A stretch of 50,211 bases of DNA from an uncultured SAR86 cluster bacterium (GTDB lineage Bacteria > Pseudomonadota > Gammaproteobacteria > Magnimaribacterales > D2472). The stretch is taken from assembly GCA_902551185.1 (NCBI GenBank), contig CACDCN010000008.1, positions 1 through 50,211 of the forward strand, written 5' to 3'. Below are positions 1-9,621 of this stretch, in pieces. Under the pieces are notes generated by a model. The model saw only the letters and a list, made by a program, of their open reading frames with translations. It was not told where the DNA came from and did not search any database. The position numbers were made by a program, and so were the translations under genes. Every line of letters begins with the position of its first letter. Positions within the stretch are counted from its first letter, which is position 1.

Positions 1-1
1 A

Positions 2-724
2 ACAGCAAAATTTTGTTGGTCTGGTTGCAGTGCCAAAGAATCAATAGAATCTTTTAAATCAAAGATTAATAAAAATACATGTGCAATTTTAATTGAGCCT
101 ATCCAAGGCGAGGCTGGTATTAGGGTTCCTGAAGATGGATGGCTAAAAGAATTAAGAGATTTATGTACATCAAATAATATATTAATGATTTTAGATGAAA
201 TACAAAGCGGTTTAGGAAGAACTGGAAAACTATTTGCATTTGAACACGAGGATGTTACTCCTGACGGACTTATCCTTGGGAAAGCGCTTGGTGGCGCAAT
301 GTTGCCTATTTCAGCCTTTTTAAGTTCAAAGGAAATCATGAATCATTTTGATTCAGGTTCGCATGGTTCTACTTTTGGAGGAAACCCATTAGCATCAAAA
401 GTTGCAACCAAAGCCATAGAGCTATTATTTGATGAGGGGCTTATTGAAAATAGCAATCGTTTGGGTGATTACTTCATCTCAAAATTAAAAGAAATTGATA
501 ACAAGATTATAAAAGAAGTAAGAGGAAAAGGATTATGGATTGGACTGGAGTTAAATGAATCAAAGGTTAATGCAAAAGATTTATGCTTGATGTTGCTTAA
601 AGAGGGTCTTTTGTGCAAAGAGACACATAAAACTGTTATTAGGTTTGCGCCACCATTGATGATTTCAAAAGATCAAATCGATTGGGCAATTGAGAAAATT
701 ACCAAAATAATAAGATCAATCTAA
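2..724 (+). CDS. rocD: Ornithine--oxo-acid aminotransferase (class III PLP aminotransferase), 5' end outside window; possible frameshift near nt 35-45
   Basis: EPIQGEAG, LDEIQSGLGRTG, LGKALGG, HGSTFGGNPLA and VRGKGLW motifs match the ornithine aminotransferase pattern. Frame is open from nt 2; the ORF track starts at an internal ATG. Confidence 0.8.
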   Translation, partial: TAKFCWSGCSAKESIESFKSKINKNTCAILIEPIQGEAGIRVPEDGWLKELRDLCTSNNILMILDEIQSGLGRTGKLFAFEHEDVTPDGLILGKALGGAMLPISAFLSSKEIMNHFDSGSHGSTFGGNPLASKVATKAIELLFDEGLIENSNRLGDYFISKLKEIDNKIIKEVRGKGLWIGLELNESKVNAKDLCLMLLKEGLLCKETHKTVIRFAPPLMISKDQIDWAIEKITKIIRSI

Positions 725-750
725 ATTAAAAAATTCTTTAATATATGCTA

Positions 751-3228
751 TTAGATCTCTAATGCGTTCGTAGCCTTCCAATTCAAAAATCTATAATGGA
801 CCTTTGTTTTTGCATCACCATATGGAATTTTTGTAAAATTTCTTATATCAATTAACGATGCATAAATGGCTGATTTAGAAATTTCATCGTAATCATCATC
901 ATTTAAGGCACTAATTAGACTATCAACATATTTTGACTGCAGACCCATCTTAAAAGTAGTGGGCATTTCTCTTTGAACAAAAATACCTTCAAACAAATCA
1001 CTCAAAACCTCATCAGGTAAGTAAGTATTCCCATATTGAGAACTATCTACCAATCTTTTCATGACAGTAGGGTGAAGGATATGTGAAATAGCTCTTCCTT
1101 GAAGACCTAAAACTAAATCATGTAGTTGAGGGTCTTCATTGGCTCTTCTTCGTGAGCTATATGCAGCACGTTTTTCACTTTGAAGGTACTTAAGTAAATT
1201 TTCATCAAATGTAAAAGCATTATTTGATAGAAGTTTTTCTACTATTAAATTCATAGCTTTTTTCTGATCTTCATAAGATACAGCTTCAAAAGGAGTTATA
1301 TCTATATTGGAATCATTTATAATCCTATTTGAGTAAACTCCTCCAATGAGTTTAACAACACCATCAAAAAACCTTCCTTTTTCTCTTGTAAGGCTATAGA
1401 AAGCAGATCTAAATTCTGAAGATGTTTCTCCGTCAATAAGAAAAATGCTTGGTAGTTCGGCAATTTTTGCATCTAAAATATTAATACGATCTGATGTGTA
1501 AGAAATTGGATCACTAGACATATCATATCTAACATTTCTAGGATCGATATTCACTCCCGGAGAGGACATTGCATCTCCATCCGTTCCAAAGATGTATTCT
1601 GGTTGAGAAGACTTTGAAAGAATATTTTCCCTTTCCTCGTCACTAAGATTCGGAGTATATCCAAACTCAATTGCCCACATGTCATATGACCCTGGTCCAG
1701 AAGGGAAGAAATTTCCTTGGGTAATTCCTTCAGGAGCAAGGTTTATAGGATCGTAGTCCATTACAGAACCAATGTGGTTATCACCAGTTATTGACACATC
1801 ATGTATTTCTTCAGCATCATAAATCCAACTAGATTTAAAATTGTGTCTTAAACCAAGCGTATGCCCAACTTCATGCATAGTAAGAGACACAATCCATTGT
1901 TCTAAAGGATCATTATCTTCAGAGTATCCCCATAACTTTCTATAGGTATATCCTCTTTTTATAGCATTAAATTCTTGAACAATATCGGCAGCTATAATTT
2001 CACCAGTTCTTGGATTAGCTACACTTGGCCCATATCCCGAATATCTTGGACTTGGAGTTGAGGCCCATCTAACGACATTATATTTAACATCACCCGCATC
2101 CCATTCAGCATCATCAGGTTGTATTTTTGCAACTATTGCATTTTTGAAACCAGCTCTTTCAAAAGCTTTATTCCATCCTTCAATTCCTTTTACAACAAAT
2201 GGACGAATTTCTTCAGGAGTTGAATTTTCAACCCAATAAACAATAGGTTTAACAGGTTCTGAAAGTTCTGCTTCTGGATCTTTTTTTATAAGCCTCCATC
2301 TATTCATTAAGTCTCTAGCATTATTTGGATCATATGTTGATAAGTCAGTAACTTTTTCTGAAAAATAACCAATTCTTTGATCAGCAACTCTAGGTTCAAA
2401 ATTTTCATCTGGCATTTCTACAAAATTATGAAGACCGTCCACAAATGTATATCTTTTATCAGCAACTGAATCTATTGAACCACCAGCTTTTGGTTTTGGA
2501 TTATAAAAACTATACCTAACTTTAAAAGAAGTATTTTTTTCATAGTTTCTCACCTCATCTATATATGTTTTTGATTTATCTGGTTTGCCAAGTATCAAGT
2601 TGTAATATTCGATATATTCTTTTGGAATATTTGGGGTAATACTAACAAGCATCTCACTTAAAAACATTTGATCTATGTTTATCAAGTATTTTGATTCTTC
2701 ATTAACAATAACAGAAAATCTTCCTAAAAATGCTTCAATAATATTTGTTATTTTTGATTGTGATATTTTGTTGGAGTCATCATATATAAACTTTGTATTT
2801 TTTTTATACAAACCAATATCTTCTTTAAACTTTCTAAATTCAAATATAGAACCGTCGCCTAAATCACCTCCACTAGGACCAGCATCTGTTGGCCCATTTA
2901 GAATATAAGTGAAGTAAATGAATTCTTTGTTAAGCTGATCTTCATTGATGATTAAATAGTATTTATCTTTTTCTGTTTCATGAAGAACTTCCATAAAACC
3001 GTTAATAGTAATATATTCACCATCTTCTAAGAATTCTTCTAAAGTCTTATATTCCTTTTCCTTCTCAGGCATGCCTTTTAGTTTTTTTGACATTACATCA
3101 TCGCTTTTCTCTTTAGATGAGGTTGTCTTTTCATTATCTTTTGCAAACATGTTGCTTGAATAAGCATTCAAGCCAATAAAGATTATTGAGAATAAAAATA
3201 TTTTTAACAATTTAGAATTATTTTTCAT
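751..3228 (-). CDS. Zinc-dependent metalloprotease (DUF5117/DUF4953-like), secreted
   Basis: 825 aa with N-terminal signal; HEVGHTLGLRHNF zinc motif; SVMDYDP met-turn-like motif. Confidence 0.85.
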   Translation of the reverse strand: MKNNSKLLKIFLFSIIFIGLNAYSSNMFAKDNEKTTSSKEKSDDVMSKKLKGMPEKEKEYKTLEEFLEDGEYITINGFMEVLHETEKDKYYLIINEDQLNKEFIYFTYILNGPTDAGPSGGDLGDGSIFEFRKFKEDIGLYKKNTKFIYDDSNKISQSKITNIIEAFLGRFSVIVNEESKYLINIDQMFLSEMLVSITPNIPKEYIEYYNLILGKPDKSKTYIDEVRNYEKNTSFKVRYSFYNPKPKAGGSIDSVADKRYTFVDGLHNFVEMPDENFEPRVADQRIGYFSEKVTDLSTYDPNNARDLMNRWRLIKKDPEAELSEPVKPIVYWVENSTPEEIRPFVVKGIEGWNKAFERAGFKNAIVAKIQPDDAEWDAGDVKYNVVRWASTPSPRYSGYGPSVANPRTGEIIAADIVQEFNAIKRGYTYRKLWGYSEDNDPLEQWIVSLTMHEVGHTLGLRHNFKSSWIYDAEEIHDVSITGDNHIGSVMDYDPINLAPEGITQGNFFPSGPGSYDMWAIEFGYTPNLSDEERENILSKSSQPEYIFGTDGDAMSSPGVNIDPRNVRYDMSSDPISYTSDRINILDAKIAELPSIFLIDGETSSEFRSAFYSLTREKGRFFDGVVKLIGGVYSNRIINDSNIDITPFEAVSYEDQKKAMNLIVEKLLSNNAFTFDENLLKYLQSEKRAAYSSRRRANEDPQLHDLVLGLQGRAISHILHPTVMKRLVDSSQYGNTYLPDEVLSDLFEGIFVQREMPTTFKMGLQSKYVDSLISALNDDDYDEISKSAIYASLIDIRNFTKIPYGDAKTKVHYRFLNWKATNALEI

Positions 3229-3289
3229 ATTTACAGTCCTTTAAAAACAGCATGTAATTCTATCTTAGAAAGAAGCTTACTGATAGTAT

Positions 3290-4093
3290 ATGCATATGAA
3301 AAATTATGCATTAATAACCGGAGCATCTTCGGGAATAGGCTTGGAGATTGCTAAAAATCTTGCTGGAAAAGGTTATAACTTAATTTTAACGGCTCGTCGA
3401 AAAGAATTACTTGAATCACTTGCTAAAGAAATTACTGATAAAAATAGTATTCACGTTGACCTTATCTCTATGGATTTAAGTAAATATGAGGCACCAGAAG
3501 AAATATTTGAATTTTGTCAATCTAAAAACTATCAAGTAGATCTTTTAGTAAATAATGCTGGATATGGCATAAAAACATCTTTTCATAATACAAGCATAGA
3601 AGATGAAGAAAATTTTATAAGAGTTTTAGGCACATCTGTAGTTATGTTAACCAAATTGTTTATCCCAAACATGATCAAAAATGGCGGAGGTAAAATAATG
3701 ATTGTCTCATCAGTAGCATCATTTGCCGCACCTTCAGCAATACAACCATTGTATGGTCCTATAAAAACTTTTATGAATAGATTCAGTGATTCCATTAATA
3801 TTAATTACAAGCATAAAGGAATTACTTCAACATCAGTCTGTCCTGGCTTTACAGTAACGGGGTTTCATACTGCAAGTGGAGTTCAAGAGCAAATGGATAG
3901 AGTCCCTAAGTTTATGGTATTTTCAGCTGAAAGAATTGCCAAAGAAGCAGTTGATGCAACTTTGGCTGGTAAAAGTCTATGTGTGCCAACAAAAACGTAT
4001 AAATTTTTAGTATTTATGCTTAAGAATCTTCCACAATCAGTTTTAAGGTTGATTGGAACAGGGCTCGCTCCAGGAAGATACGATAGAAATTAA
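3290..4093 (+). CDS. Short-chain dehydrogenase/reductase (SDR)
   Basis: TGASSGIG cofactor motif, NNAGYG, and a Ser...YxxxK-like region (YGPIK). Start could be 3290 or 3296. Confidence 0.85.
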   Translation: MHMKNYALITGASSGIGLEIAKNLAGKGYNLILTARRKELLESLAKEITDKNSIHVDLISMDLSKYEAPEEIFEFCQSKNYQVDLLVNNAGYGIKTSFHNTSIEDEENFIRVLGTSVVMLTKLFIPNMIKNGGGKIMIVSSVASFAAPSAIQPLYGPIKTFMNRFSDSININYKHKGITSTSVCPGFTVTGFHTASGVQEQMDRVPKFMVFSAERIAKEAVDATLAGKSLCVPTKTYKFLVFMLKNLPQSVLRLIGTGLAPGRYDRN

Positions 4094-4744
4094 TTAAATT
4101 ATTCCAAGAGCTTGATCTGATACAAAGGGGTTAGATAATCTTTCTGCTTCAAAAGTAGACATTGGCCCATGTCCTGGAATAAATTCAATCTCTTTACCAA
4201 GTGGCCATAGTTTATCTTTAACTGAATTTATTAGCTGGTCATGATTTCCACCTGGTAAATCAGTCCTTCCAATCGAGCCATTAAATAAGACATCTCCAAC
4301 CAAAGCTAATTTATTAGCTTCATTATAAAAAATTATATGTCCTGGGGTATGACCTGGGCAAAAGTAGACATCTAATTTCTCATCCCCAAGCTCAACGATA
4401 TCTCCTTCATCTAACCACACATCTGGCTTACAATCTTTAGAAGGTAGACCAAACATTTCACCTTGTTTTTGAAGTTCATCAAGTAAAAATTTATCCTCAA
4501 TATGAGGCCCATGAATTTCTACTTTAAGTATTTCAGATAACTCAGTTGCTCCCCCAGCATGATCAATATGTCCATGTGTTAAAAGTATTTTTTCTGGAAT
4601 TAAATTATTGTTTTTTGCAATTTCTAAAAGAATCTCTAAATCTCCACCTGGATCTACAATTGCGCACTTATTAGTATTGGAACAATAAATAATCGAAGCA
4701 TTTTGTTGAAAAAGAGTGACTGGTTGAATTAAAGCTTTTAACAT
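4094..4744 (-). CDS. MBL-fold metallo-hydrolase (glyoxalase II-like)
   Basis: THGHIDHAGG motif, PGHTPGH, GDVLFNGSIGRTDLPGG, PGHGP. Confidence 0.88.
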   Translation of the reverse strand: MLKALIQPVTLFQQNASIIYCSNTNKCAIVDPGGDLEILLEIAKNNNLIPEKILLTHGHIDHAGGATELSEILKVEIHGPHIEDKFLLDELQKQGEMFGLPSKDCKPDVWLDEGDIVELGDEKLDVYFCPGHTPGHIIFYNEANKLALVGDVLFNGSIGRTDLPGGNHDQLINSVKDKLWPLGKEIEFIPGHGPMSTFEAERLSNPFVSDQALGII

Positions 4745-4779
4745 AACTATTTTATAATATATGTTTTAATTATATAAAA

Positions 4780-6501
4780 ATGAATACCAAACATACAGAA
4801 TCAAAATTATTAACGAGACAGGCATCAAAAGAGGAAAATGATTTATTAATTTCAAGAATAGACTCTACTTATGAAGCAGCTAAACTAAGAAATACTTTAT
4901 ATGATAAATCGCCCGAAAATTTTCACACCCCAGTAGAGTTTTCATGGAGTGCTTTTTGGAAAACTTTCATTTATGAAAATCTACCTCCAGTATTTTTTTC
5001 ACCAATCGCAGCAATTTTTTTAGAAGGATCTCTTTCAAGGGCCTGGCATGTCTCACAAAATAGAAACCTATGTGCTTTATCTACTCAACACAACCCTTTA
5101 CTGGCAATAATAATTTCTTGGTTGATTGTATATCCAGGTTCATGGTTGATGACCATAGCCTTATTTTTGGCATTATTTACAGATAATCAATTAATTCAGA
5201 ATATAGATACCTTTCAAATATGTTTGGCTTACTTATGTTTAGTTATGAGAAGACTTATTATTTCAGCTAAATATGGATTTTTTAGACCTGAAGAATTAGA
5301 AAGACTTTGTCATCCAGCTCCAGAATGGAGTAATGATAAGACACAAAGAAAATTTATTGGTCAGGGATGGAGCAATCCTGAGAAATTTCCTGGATTAATT
5401 GAAGATGAAATGACATCAGCAATGGATGAAAATGATATATGTCTTCATGGCATTCCAATTGAAGTAGATGAAAGTGTTGCTGAATTAATTTCCAAACAAA
5501 AGGGCAGTGATATCTTTTCTGCAAAGACATCCGCAACCAAAGAAAAAGAAATATCATCAGCATTTTTTTTATTTAATATTATAAGATCAGTTTATAAAAA
5601 AGATTTTGTTTCAGGATTTAGACTTGTACTTTATTCAACAATGTTGGCAATTATTTTTACTCCACTTTTGATAAAGTTTGTCTATGGTGTCTACCTATTT
5701 GGTGATAATGCACTAGAAAAATTTATTAGCTCTATGTCAATTTTTGGTTTTGTAATATGTTTCCAACTATTTTTCTTTGGGTTGGTTTGCGCTATAGACT
5801 TTCAACGAAGAATTGAGACAACAAAAAAATTAGGAGAACTTGTCAGATTTCCTGGTATAAAATTCTCCTCTTTATTTGAATCAAAAGATGACACTAATAA
5901 TAATTCAAGAATATTTATTGATCTTCAAAAAAGGGTAAATGTTTTTGCATGGATGAATATTAGAAATGTATTAAGATCTTTTGGAGAATCGTATCTTTAT
6001 AGAATTGAAAGTTATACAGCAATTTTAGTTTTTTATTCTCTATTTTGTGTTGGTATATTAAATTTAATTGTTTGGACAGAGATGAGACATCATATATCAA
6101 CTATTTATCTTATAGTTGCAATTATTGTATGCATCTCAGGCATAAGCATTTATTCAATATTTAAAGCTATAAAACTTCAATCTTTAAGTCAAAAACATAG
6201 AGATTTTGTAAGAAATGAAATATTTATTATTGAAGAAGAAATTTGTGAGCTAGAAGAAGAAAATGCTAATAATGATAGGCTAAATGACCTTAAAAGCTCA
6301 AAAAACTTATTAACACAAGTAGATGCAAATATTAACTACAAAGAACTAATATATAAACCAACAACTATTATGGGATATTCTGCAAATCCAGGCGTCATTG
6401 GATCAGTTCTAGGATTAGTTTTAACTGGTTGTCTTTTTGCTGTTCAGGGTTTTGTATCTACTGGAATAGAATACGATACTGCTGGTTGGTTTAATTTTTA
6501 G
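4780..6501 (+). CDS. Uncharacterised polytopic membrane protein
   Basis: 573 aa continuous ORF with several hydrophobic segments and an acidic coiled segment near the C-terminus; family not recognised. Confidence 0.75.
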   Translation: MNTKHTESKLLTRQASKEENDLLISRIDSTYEAAKLRNTLYDKSPENFHTPVEFSWSAFWKTFIYENLPPVFFSPIAAIFLEGSLSRAWHVSQNRNLCALSTQHNPLLAIIISWLIVYPGSWLMTIALFLALFTDNQLIQNIDTFQICLAYLCLVMRRLIISAKYGFFRPEELERLCHPAPEWSNDKTQRKFIGQGWSNPEKFPGLIEDEMTSAMDENDICLHGIPIEVDESVAELISKQKGSDIFSAKTSATKEKEISSAFFLFNIIRSVYKKDFVSGFRLVLYSTMLAIIFTPLLIKFVYGVYLFGDNALEKFISSMSIFGFVICFQLFFFGLVCAIDFQRRIETTKKLGELVRFPGIKFSSLFESKDDTNNNSRIFIDLQKRVNVFAWMNIRNVLRSFGESYLYRIESYTAILVFYSLFCVGILNLIVWTEMRHHISTIYLIVAIIVCISGISIYSIFKAIKLQSLSQKHRDFVRNEIFIIEEEICELEEENANNDRLNDLKSSKNLLTQVDANINYKELIYKPTTIMGYSANPGVIGSVLGLVLTGCLFAVQGFVSTGIEYDTAGWFNF

Positions 6502-6527
6502 AAAAATGCTATAAAATAGGCATTTTT
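6502..6527 (+). terminator. Hairpin just after the stop codon (AAAAATGC-TATAAAATAG-GCATTTTT), possible terminator
   Basis: 8-bp inverted repeat with T-rich 3' arm, only about 20 nt upstream of folE. Confidence 0.4.
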
Positions 6528-6547
6528 AACATTAATGGAATATAAAA

Positions 6548-7192
6548 ATGAGTAGAAAAGTATCTAAAGAAGAGTCTTTAAAGGCCGTAAAAACTATTAC
6601 CAAAGAGATTTCTGAGAGCTCACTTGAACAAGAGGCGCTTGAGGCAGTCAAAACATTGATACTTTGGGCTGGTGATGATCCTAAAAGAGAAGGGCTAATA
6701 GATACTCCTAAAAGGGTCGTTAAAGCATATAAGGAATTCTTTTCCGGATATGAAGAAGATCCAGAAGAGATATTAAGCAGAACTTTTGAAGAAGTTGAAG
6801 GGTATGATGATGCGGTTATTGTTAGAAACATAAGGGTAGAATCTCATTGTGAGCATCATATGGTCCCAATTGTAGGAGTTGCACATATTGGCTATATTCC
6901 AAAAAAGAGAGTTGTTGGAATAAGTAAATTGGCTAGATTGGTCGATTTGTTTGGAAAAAGACTTCAAACACAAGAAACTATGACTGCACAAATTGCAGAT
7001 ACGATTGATAAAGTTCTTCAACCAAAAGGAGTTGCAGTAGTTATAGATGCTAATCATCAATGCATGAGCACAAGAGGTGTCCATAAAACTGAATCTAGTA
7101 CTATTACTTCAAGAATGTTAGGAACTTTTAGATCAGATAGCAAAGCAAGAGAAGAATTCATAAGTCTTATTCACTCACCAAAAAATCTTTAA
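6548..7192 (+). CDS. folE: GTP cyclohydrolase I
   Basis: ESHCEHHMVPIVGVAHIGYIP, VVGISKLARLVD, QETMTAQIAD, MSTRGV motifs. Confidence 0.95.
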   Translation: MSRKVSKEESLKAVKTITKEISESSLEQEALEAVKTLILWAGDDPKREGLIDTPKRVVKAYKEFFSGYEEDPEEILSRTFEEVEGYDDAVIVRNIRVESHCEHHMVPIVGVAHIGYIPKKRVVGISKLARLVDLFGKRLQTQETMTAQIADTIDKVLQPKGVAVVIDANHQCMSTRGVHKTESSTITSRMLGTFRSDSKAREEFISLIHSPKNL

Positions 7193-7816
7193 ATGAATAG
7201 GTCTCTGGAATTTTCCAGTATCAAGCCTAACATTCCTATTATTCTTGCATCTGGATCTGATAGCAGAAAACAAATGCTTGAAGAAGCAGGAATTATTTTT
7301 GAAGTTATAGTTTCTTCAGCTGATGAAGATTTAATTAAGAATGAAATTTCATCGTTACCATTTGATGAGCAGGTAATTCATCTAGCAAAAGCTAAAGCAA
7401 AATTAATAAGCAAAAAAAACCCTGATAATATTGTAATTGGCGGAGACCAGATGTGTGTGCTTGGAGAAAAACTGCTCCATAAACCAGGTACAAAGGATAA
7501 AGCCATAGAGAGTCTCAAACTTTTATCAAATCAAACACATTTTCAGCATAGCGGAGTTTGTATTTATAAGAACAATGATTGTATTTGGGAATATTCTGAG
7601 TCAGTTGAGCTAAAAATGCATAATCTTAGTGAACCTGAGATTAAGAATTATGTTGAAATGGAAAATCCAATCCATGCCGCAGGATCTTATAAGTTTGAAT
7701 CTTTAGGATGTAATTTATTTTCCCATGTGGGCGGCTCTTCTTACACAGTAAGAGGTATACCACTAATACCGCTATTAAATGCTTTAAGGGAACTGGGTAT
7801 AATTGATTTAAAATAA
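7193..7816 (+). CDS. maf: Maf family nucleotide pyrophosphatase
   Basis: ILASGSDSRKQML, AKAKAK, GGDQMC, AAGSYKFESLG motifs; directly abuts folE. Confidence 0.9.
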   Translation: MNRSLEFSSIKPNIPIILASGSDSRKQMLEEAGIIFEVIVSSADEDLIKNEISSLPFDEQVIHLAKAKAKLISKKNPDNIVIGGDQMCVLGEKLLHKPGTKDKAIESLKLLSNQTHFQHSGVCIYKNNDCIWEYSESVELKMHNLSEPEIKNYVEMENPIHAAGSYKFESLGCNLFSHVGGSSYTVRGIPLIPLLNALRELGIIDLK

Positions 7817-7820
7817 TCTT

Positions 7821-8270
7821 ATGAAAACATACCAAATTATAAAAACATTAGGCCCTGAAAATGGATTTACATGTGCATATCGTCAATGGAGAGCTAAATC
7901 TGATTGTAAATATATCCATGGTTATAGTTTAGGTTTTAGGTTTGTTTTGGAAACTACTGAACTAGATGAAAATTCATGGGTTTATGATTTTGGTAGTTTC
8001 AAAGAGATACGTAAATGGGTTAAAGATAATTTTGACCATACACTATTAATAGCAAAAGATGACCCTGAAAAAGATTTTCTTATGAGTTTTGCTGATAAAA
8101 AAATTGCTAAAGTTATAGAGCTCCCTGACGTAGGTTGTGAAAAGTTTGCTGAATATACTTACAATTTTGTTAGTGAATATATTTCATCAGAAACTAGTGG
8201 ACGGGTAAAATTAATCTCAGTTGAAGTTTTTGAGCATGGAGCCAATAGTGCAACATTTAAAAATATTTAA
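7821..8270 (+). CDS. 6-pyruvoyl-tetrahydropterin synthase / QueD-like family protein
   Basis: CKYIHGYSLGFRF, VYDFGSFKEI, FDHTLLI, CEKFAEY motifs of the PTPS fold; next to folE. Confidence 0.8.
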   Translation: MKTYQIIKTLGPENGFTCAYRQWRAKSDCKYIHGYSLGFRFVLETTELDENSWVYDFGSFKEIRKWVKDNFDHTLLIAKDDPEKDFLMSFADKKIAKVIELPDVGCEKFAEYTYNFVSEYISSETSGRVKLISVEVFEHGANSATFKNI

Positions 8271-9621
8271 TACATTAAATAGTAAAAAAGAAACATTTAA
8301 AGCTATTGATTCTAATCATGTAAAAATATATGCATGCGGACCAACTGTTTATAATTATGCTCATATAGGCAATGCGAGAATGGCAGTTGTTTTTGATACT
8401 TTTGTAAGGACGCTAAGGGCTGTTTATCCAAAAGTAACCTATGTATCTAATATTACAGATATTGACGATAAGATTATTGAAGCAGCAAAAGAACAAGAAG
8501 TTGAAATATCTCAAATAACAGACAAGTACACAAAAATTTATAATGAAGATATGGCAAGACTTAATGTTTTACCGCCAGATGTTCAACCCAAGGCTACAGA
8601 ATTTATCCCTGAAATGATCAATTTAATTGAAGATTTGATTAGTAAAGATTTTGCTTATGAAAAAGAAGGACATGTCTTATTTCATGTGCCTTTGTATTTA
8701 AATTATGGAAAATTATCAAATAGAAATAGGGAAGAACAGATAGCGGGTAGCAGAGTAGAAGTAGCACCTTTTAAAAAAGACCCAGCAGATTTTATTTTAT
8801 GGAAACCAAGTGATGATACACAACCCGGGTGGGATTCTCCATGGGGGATTGGAAGACCAGGATGGCATACAGAGTGCTCAGCTATGTCTGAAAAAACACT
8901 TGGATTGCCATTTGATATACATGGAGGAGGAAGAGACTTAATCTTTCCTCATCATGAAAATGAAATTGCACAAAGTTGCTGCTCTTCAGCAAGTATCGAT
9001 GATCCAACTTCTTATGCTAGATATTGGATGCACAATGGATTTGTTACGATTGATGGAGAAAAAATGTCTAAATCTCTAGGGAATATTATTTTAGTAAAAG
9101 ACTTAATTGAAGATCACCATGGAGAGGTTATTAGGCTAGCACTTTTATCATCTCACTACAGACAAGGACTTGATTGGAATGAAAAAATAATCCATCAATC
9201 TAAAAAACTATTAGATAAACTTTATGCCATTCTTAAAGATTTAGAAAATACTAATCAAGATGATTCAATTCAATCAAACAAAGATGTAATTGGACCATTG
9301 ATGGACGATTTAAATACACCCGGCTTAATTGCAGAATTAAATAAAATAGTTAAAGAATTTAGCACGATAAAAGATGATGAAAAGCCAGCTGTTAAATCAA
9401 AATTAATCTTTATTGGATCGATACTTGGAATCCTTGGAGATAAAAATTTTAATCATGTTTCTGATGAGTTTAAAAATAAAATAGAAGAACTAATTCAAAA
9501 AAGAACAGAAGCTAAGCAGGATAAAAGTTTTGATAAAGCAGATAAAATAAGACAAGAACTACTAGACCTAGGGGTTGAAATAAAGGATAGCAGCGACGGA
9601 ACTAGTTGGAACCTTAAATAG
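8236..9621 (+). CDS. cysS: Cysteinyl-tRNA synthetase
   Basis: YACGPTVYNYAHIGNAR (HIGH-like), GWHTECSAM, GEKMSKSLGN (KMSKS). The ORF track starts at TTG 8221; ATG 8236 is more plausible. Overlaps the end of the PTPS gene. Confidence 0.93.
   Translation: MEPIVQHLKIFNTLNSKKETFKAIDSNHVKIYACGPTVYNYAHIGNARMAVVFDTFVRTLRAVYPKVTYVSNITDIDDKIIEAAKEQEVEISQITDKYTKIYNEDMARLNVLPPDVQPKATEFIPEMINLIEDLISKDFAYEKEGHVLFHVPLYLNYGKLSNRNREEQIAGSRVEVAPFKKDPADFILWKPSDDTQPGWDSPWGIGRPGWHTECSAMSEKTLGLPFDIHGGGRDLIFPHHENEIAQSCCSSASIDDPTSYARYWMHNGFVTIDGEKMSKSLGNIILVKDLIEDHHGEVIRLALLSSHYRQGLDWNEKIIHQSKKLLDKLYAILKDLENTNQDDSIQSNKDVIGPLMDDLNTPGLIAELNKIVKEFSTIKDDEKPAVKSKLIFIGSILGILGDKNFNHVSDEFKNKIEELIQKRTEAKQDKSFDKADKIRQELLDLGVEIKDSSDGTSWNLK

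Noticed and set aside
1551-1739. Small antisense/alternate-frame ORFs in the track (e.g. 1551-1739, 2675-2908, 3583-3795, 5354-5563, 6532-6831, 27714-27950, 28032-28331)
   Set aside because: They lie inside strongly supported genes on another frame or strand, with low-complexity translations and no independent RBS or homology pattern.
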